Assembly: GCA_019233165.1 (NCBI GenBank)
Contig: JAFAMS010000319.1
Span: 1-6,867, forward strand
Reading direction: 5' to 3'
Source: Vulcanimicrobiota bacterium
GTDB taxonomy: Bacteria > Vulcanimicrobiota > Vulcanimicrobiia > Vulcanimicrobiales > Vulcanimicrobiaceae
Length of the DNA stretch: 6,867 nucleotides
The position numbers and the translations under genes were made by a program. Positions 4,614 to 6,867 of the stretch are shown piece by piece. How positions within the stretch are numbered: the first letter of the stretch is position 1; each line of letters begins with the position of its first letter. A model generated the notes under the pieces. The model made no database searches. It saw nothing but the letters and a program-made list of their open reading frames with translations, and was not told where the DNA came from.

Positions 4614-5801
4614 ATGAAGGAGAGCCGCATACTCCTGGGCGTGTGCGGCGGCATCGCAGCCTACAAGGCCGCAGCGCTGACGAGCACGCTCGTGCAAAGG
4701 GGCGCCGTCGTCGAGGTCGTCATGACCGACGACGCCCAGCGTTTCGTCGGGCCGCTCACCTTCGCAGCTCTGACGCAACGCCCGGTCTATACGTCGCTGT
4801 GGGAAGCGCAAGAGAAGATCCCGCACATTGCGCTCGTCCGCAGCGCCGACGCCTTCGCGATCGTCCCCGCGACGGCAAACGTCATCGCAAAGCTCGCGCA
4901 CGGAATCGCCGATGACTTGCTCACCAACGCCGCGCTTGCGGCGACGATCCCGCTCGTCGTCGCGCCCGCAATGAACGCGGCGATGTACGAGCATCCCGCG
5001 ACGGTGGAGAATCTCCGACTTCTGCGCGAGCGCGGCGTCACGCTCGTCGAGCCGGAGAGCGGGTTTCTCGCCGAGCGCGAGCGCGGGATCGGCCGCCTCG
5101 CCGATGAGGGGAAGATTCTCGCCGTCCTCGAGACGGTTCTGGCGCGCACGCGCGAGCTCGAAGGCGAACGCATCGTGATCACGGCCGGCCCGACGCGCGA
5201 GCCGATCGACCCCGTGCGCTTCGTCTCGAACGGCTCGACGGGGACGACCGGGATCGAAATCGCGCGCGAAGCGCTCGCGCGCGGCGCCGAGGTCGATTTG
5301 GTCCTCGGCCCGACGAGCGCCGAGGCTCCGGGAAAGATCCGCACGCACCGCGTGACGACCGCGCAGGAGATGTACGACGCGACGCTCCCGCTCGCGCAGC
5401 GCGCTTCAATCGTCGTCGCCGCAGCGGCGGTCTCGGATTGGAGGCCGTCGCGCGCGCACGCGCAGAAAGTGAAGAAGACGGGCGCCGAGCTGAACGTCGA
5501 GATGGTCCGCAATCCGGACATCCTCGCCGCGCTCGGCGAACACAAGAACGGCGCGTATCTCGTCGGGTTCGCCGCCGAGACCGAGGAGCACGAAGCGAAC
5601 GGGCGCGAGAAACTGCGCCGCAAGCACCTCGACGCGATCGCGGTCAACGACGTCGCGGAGGGCCGCGGCTTCGGCGGGGGCGAGAACGAGCTCGTCATCC
5701 TCCACGGCGAGGACGGCCGCATCGCGCTCGGACGCGGCCCAAAACGTGAGCTCGCCGCGCGCTTTTGGGACGCGATCGCCGCGTTGCGAGCCAAGACCTA
5801 A
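4614..5801 (+). CDS. coaBC: CoaBC, phosphopantothenoylcysteine synthetase/decarboxylase
   Basis: This bifunctional CoA-pathway enzyme joins 4'-phosphopantothenate to cysteine (CoaB, CTP-dependent) and decarboxylates the product to 4'-phosphopantetheine (CoaC, FMN-dependent). The length of 395 residues is normal. CoaC covers about 1-180: GVCGGIAAYKA at 9-19, catalytic His71 in PHIAL, PATANVIAKLAHGIADDLL at 85-103, and PAMNAAM at 118-124 with Asn121. CoaB covers about 185-395: ITAGPTREPIDPVRF at 189-203, AAAAVSDWRP at 269-278, KVKK at 285-288, NPDI at 300-303, VGFAAETEE at 317-325 and NDV at 345-347. Two oddities stand out. The flap cysteine (Cys158 in E. coli) is Glu154 here, within SGFLAERERGIGRL. 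The CoaB motif usually NxSSGKMG is NGSTGTTG at 206-213. ATG 4614 is chosen because GAAGG lies seven bases upstream. It follows the FHA gene by two bases and precedes coaX by two. Confidence 0.97.
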   Translation: MKESRILLGVCGGIAAYKAAALTSTLVQRGAVVEVVMTDDAQRFVGPLTFAALTQRPVYTSLWEAQEKIPHIALVRSADAFAIVPATANVIAKLAHGIADDLLTNAALAATIPLVVAPAMNAAMYEHPATVENLRLLRERGVTLVEPESGFLAERERGIGRLADEGKILAVLETVLARTRELEGERIVITAGPTREPIDPVRFVSNGSTGTTGIEIAREALARGAEVDLVLGPTSAEAPGKIRTHRVTTAQEMYDATLPLAQRASIVVAAAAVSDWRPSRAHAQKVKKTGAELNVEMVRNPDILAALGEHKNGAYLVGFAAETEEHEANGREKLRRKHLDAIAVNDVAEGRGFGGGENELVILHGEDGRIALGRGPKRELAARFWDAIAALRAKT

Positions 5802-5803
5802 CC

Positions 5804-6610
5804 ATGCTCCTGTGCATCGACGTCGGGAACACCGAGACGAAGCTCGGTTTTTTCGGGGTTCCGGCCTCGGGGTTGGGTCTCGAGATGGTCGGCGAATGGC
5901 GCGTGACGACGGTGCGGCGCAGGACCTCGGATGAGTTCGGCGTTTTGTTTGCGGCACTGTTCAACGAAGCCGGGATCGCGCTCGGTGCCGTTCGCGCGAT
6001 CGCGATGTCGAGCGTCGTGCCGCAAGTCGATCGCGATCTGCGCGACGGTTGCAAGCGTTACTTCAAGTGCGAGCCGCTCGTCCTCAGCGCGAAGACGCAA
6101 ACGGTGATGGAAGTTCGAACCGAGCGTCCGGCCGAGCTCGGAGCCGACATGCTCGCCGCCGCGATCGGCGCGCGCGCCAAGTACGGAGCGCCGGCGATCG
6201 TGATCGGCTACGGAACGGCGACGACGTTCTCGGCGATCTCGGGCGACGGCGCGTTCCTTGGGACCGCGATTGCGCCGGGGATCCAAATCGCGATCGACGC
6301 GCTCGTCGCGCGCGCGGCGAAGCTTCCGCAGGTCGCCTTCGAAGCGCCGGCCTCGCCGATCGGGCGCGAGACCGTCGAGGCGCTGCAGTCCGGGCTGGTC
6401 TACGGCTTCGTCGGTCAAACCGAAGGGATGATCGCGCGCTTCAAGGAGGTCCTCGGCCCGCAAACCCGGGTCGTCGCGACCGGCGGTCTCGCCGACGTCG
6501 TCGCCGAGCACACGGCCGAGATCGACGCCGTCGAGCCTTGGCTGACGCTCGAAGGGCTCAAGCTCTTCTGGGAGGCCTCGGTCGCGAGCGCGAGCCCGAC
6601 GCTGCGCTAG
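5804..6610 (+). CDS. coaX: CoaX, type III pantothenate kinase
   Basis: CoaX phosphorylates pantothenate with ATP, the first step of CoA synthesis. It feeds CoaBC encoded just upstream. The 268-residue protein shows an N-terminal ATP-binding loop (CIDVGNTETKLG, 4-15), the catalytic-Asp motif as ELGADM (111-116, Asp115), GYGTATTF (135-142), the stretch GTAIAPGIQIAIDAL with RAAKLPQV (153-177), IGRETVEALQSGLVYG (186-201), ATGGLA (225-230) and WLTLEGL (246-252). Two positions depart from the common form: VVDFGTATTFD reads VIGYGTATTFS, so the aspartate linked to monovalent cation binding is Gly135, and GxDR reads GADM. The fold and catalytic Asp remain. ATG 5804 comes two bases after the coaBC stop with only a weak upstream GCGAG, so translation is probably coupled. 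The kinase normally works as a dimer in the cytosol. Confidence 0.95.
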   Translation: MLLCIDVGNTETKLGFFGVPASGLGLEMVGEWRVTTVRRRTSDEFGVLFAALFNEAGIALGAVRAIAMSSVVPQVDRDLRDGCKRYFKCEPLVLSAKTQTVMEVRTERPAELGADMLAAAIGARAKYGAPAIVIGYGTATTFSAISGDGAFLGTAIAPGIQIAIDALVARAAKLPQVAFEAPASPIGRETVEALQSGLVYGFVGQTEGMIARFKEVLGPQTRVVATGGLADVVAEHTAEIDAVEPWLTLEGLKLFWEASVASASPTLR

Positions 6611-6617
6611 GGCGTGT

Positions 6618-6623
6618 TAGAAT
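6618..6623 (+). promoter_or_regulatory. Possible -10 box before dusB
   Basis: TAGAAT matches five of six -10 consensus positions and lies seven bases before ATG 6631, the spacing of leaderless transcripts. No convincing -35 box lies upstream (CCCGAC at 6595-6600). No Shine-Dalgarno sequence precedes either candidate start. This is a weak prediction. Confidence 0.25.
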
Positions 6624-6867
6624 GGCCGCTATGACCCGGACCGTCCCGCCCCTGCGCATCGGCCCCCACGAGATTTGGCCGCCCGTCGTCCTCGCGCCGA
6701 TGTCCGGCGTGACCAACCGCACGATGCGCGCGCTCTACAAGCCGTTCGGGTTCGGCCTCACCGTCACGGAGTTCGTTTCGTCGAACGCGCTGCAGTACGG
6801 CAGCAAGCGGACGATGGAGATGATCGACCAGCACGGCGTCGAGCGTCCCGTCTCGACGCAGCTGTGG
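6622..6867 (+). CDS. dusB: tRNA-dihydrouridine synthase (DusB type), N-terminus only
   Basis: The gene runs off the window after 82 codons. Dus enzymes use FMN and NADPH to reduce specific uridines in tRNA to dihydrouridine. The visible part begins the TIM barrel: the DusB-like LRIGPHEIWPPVVLAPMSG near residues 11-29, with the FMN-binding motif APMSGVTN at 25-32, then RTMRALYKPFGFGLTVTEFV, where TE is the usual conserved pair after the second strand, and RPVSTQLW at the edge. The catalytic cysteine would lie beyond the window. ATG 6622 is 11 bases after the coaX stop; ATG 6631 in the same frame is also possible and fits a nearby -10-like box. Neither has a good ribosome binding site. Position behind coaX suggests the same operon. 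DusA or DusC cannot be fully excluded from the N-terminus alone. Confidence 0.9.
   Translation, partial: MAAMTRTVPPLRIGPHEIWPPVVLAPMSGVTNRTMRALYKPFGFGLTVTEFVSSNALQYGSKRTMEMIDQHGVERPVSTQLW

Noticed and set aside
5765..5803. Upstream extension of CoaX
   Set aside because: It overlaps the end of coaBC, and the conserved ATP-binding start (LLCIDVGNT) begins right at ATG 5804.
3586..6003. Four copies of the palindrome GCGATCGC (3586, 5634, 5772, 5996), resembling the cyanobacterial HIP1 repeat
   Set aside because: All four fall inside genes as Ala-Ile-Ala codons (GCG ATC GC) in a genome that favours exactly those codons, so codon bias explains them.

Overview
The window is a compact stretch of a GC-rich bacterial genome. 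The best guess is a deep-branching lineage such as Candidatus Eremiobacterota/Vulcanimicrobiota (WPS-2). This is inferred only from the gene mix and composition: a Firmicute-type LexA with Gram-positive-type operators, a solitary PTS EIIC, and coaBC-coaX-dus in a row, in very GC-rich codon usage. Chloroflexota, Armatimonadota or Actinomycetota cannot be excluded. No tRNA, rRNA, CRISPR array, insertion sequence or integrase is visible.

Region 1 (1 to about 750) is less GC-rich and poor in recognisable genes. It holds a small CxxC protein of unknown function (102-311) and a short gene (418-718) whose reading frame appears to switch at a homopolymer, either a frameshift mutation or a sequencing error. 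A strong hairpin (724-743) ends this part and probably serves as a terminator in both directions.

Region 2 (775-1917) is an SOS control locus. A minus-strand gene for a small membrane-anchored LysM protein lies head to head with lexA, as yneA and lexA do in Bacillus. The space between them carries two well-formed Gram-positive-type LexA operators. One overlaps the predicted lexA -35 box and the other covers the predicted start of the LysM transcript. A leader of about 100 bases before lexA can fold into hairpins, and the last one includes the ribosome binding site.

Region 3 (1871-6867) is a tightly packed plus-strand cluster continuing from lexA. In order it encodes a sugar-PTS EIIC-like permease, a PLP enzyme of the methionine gamma-lyase/aluminium-resistance (YnbB) family, a one-domain FHA protein, bifunctional CoaBC, type III pantothenate kinase CoaX, and the start of a tRNA-dihydrouridine synthase (DusB type) cut by the window edge. 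Gaps are 2-11 bases, or the genes overlap. CoaX, CoaB and CoaC together carry pantothenate to 4'-phosphopantetheine. Because no terminator is visible after lexA, readthrough from the LexA-controlled promoter into the CoA genes is possible.

The points most worth a second look are the SOS switch with its structured lexA leader, the replacement of the CoaC flap cysteine by glutamate, altered motif residues in CoaB and CoaX, the orphan EIIC, and the frame switch near 595-613.
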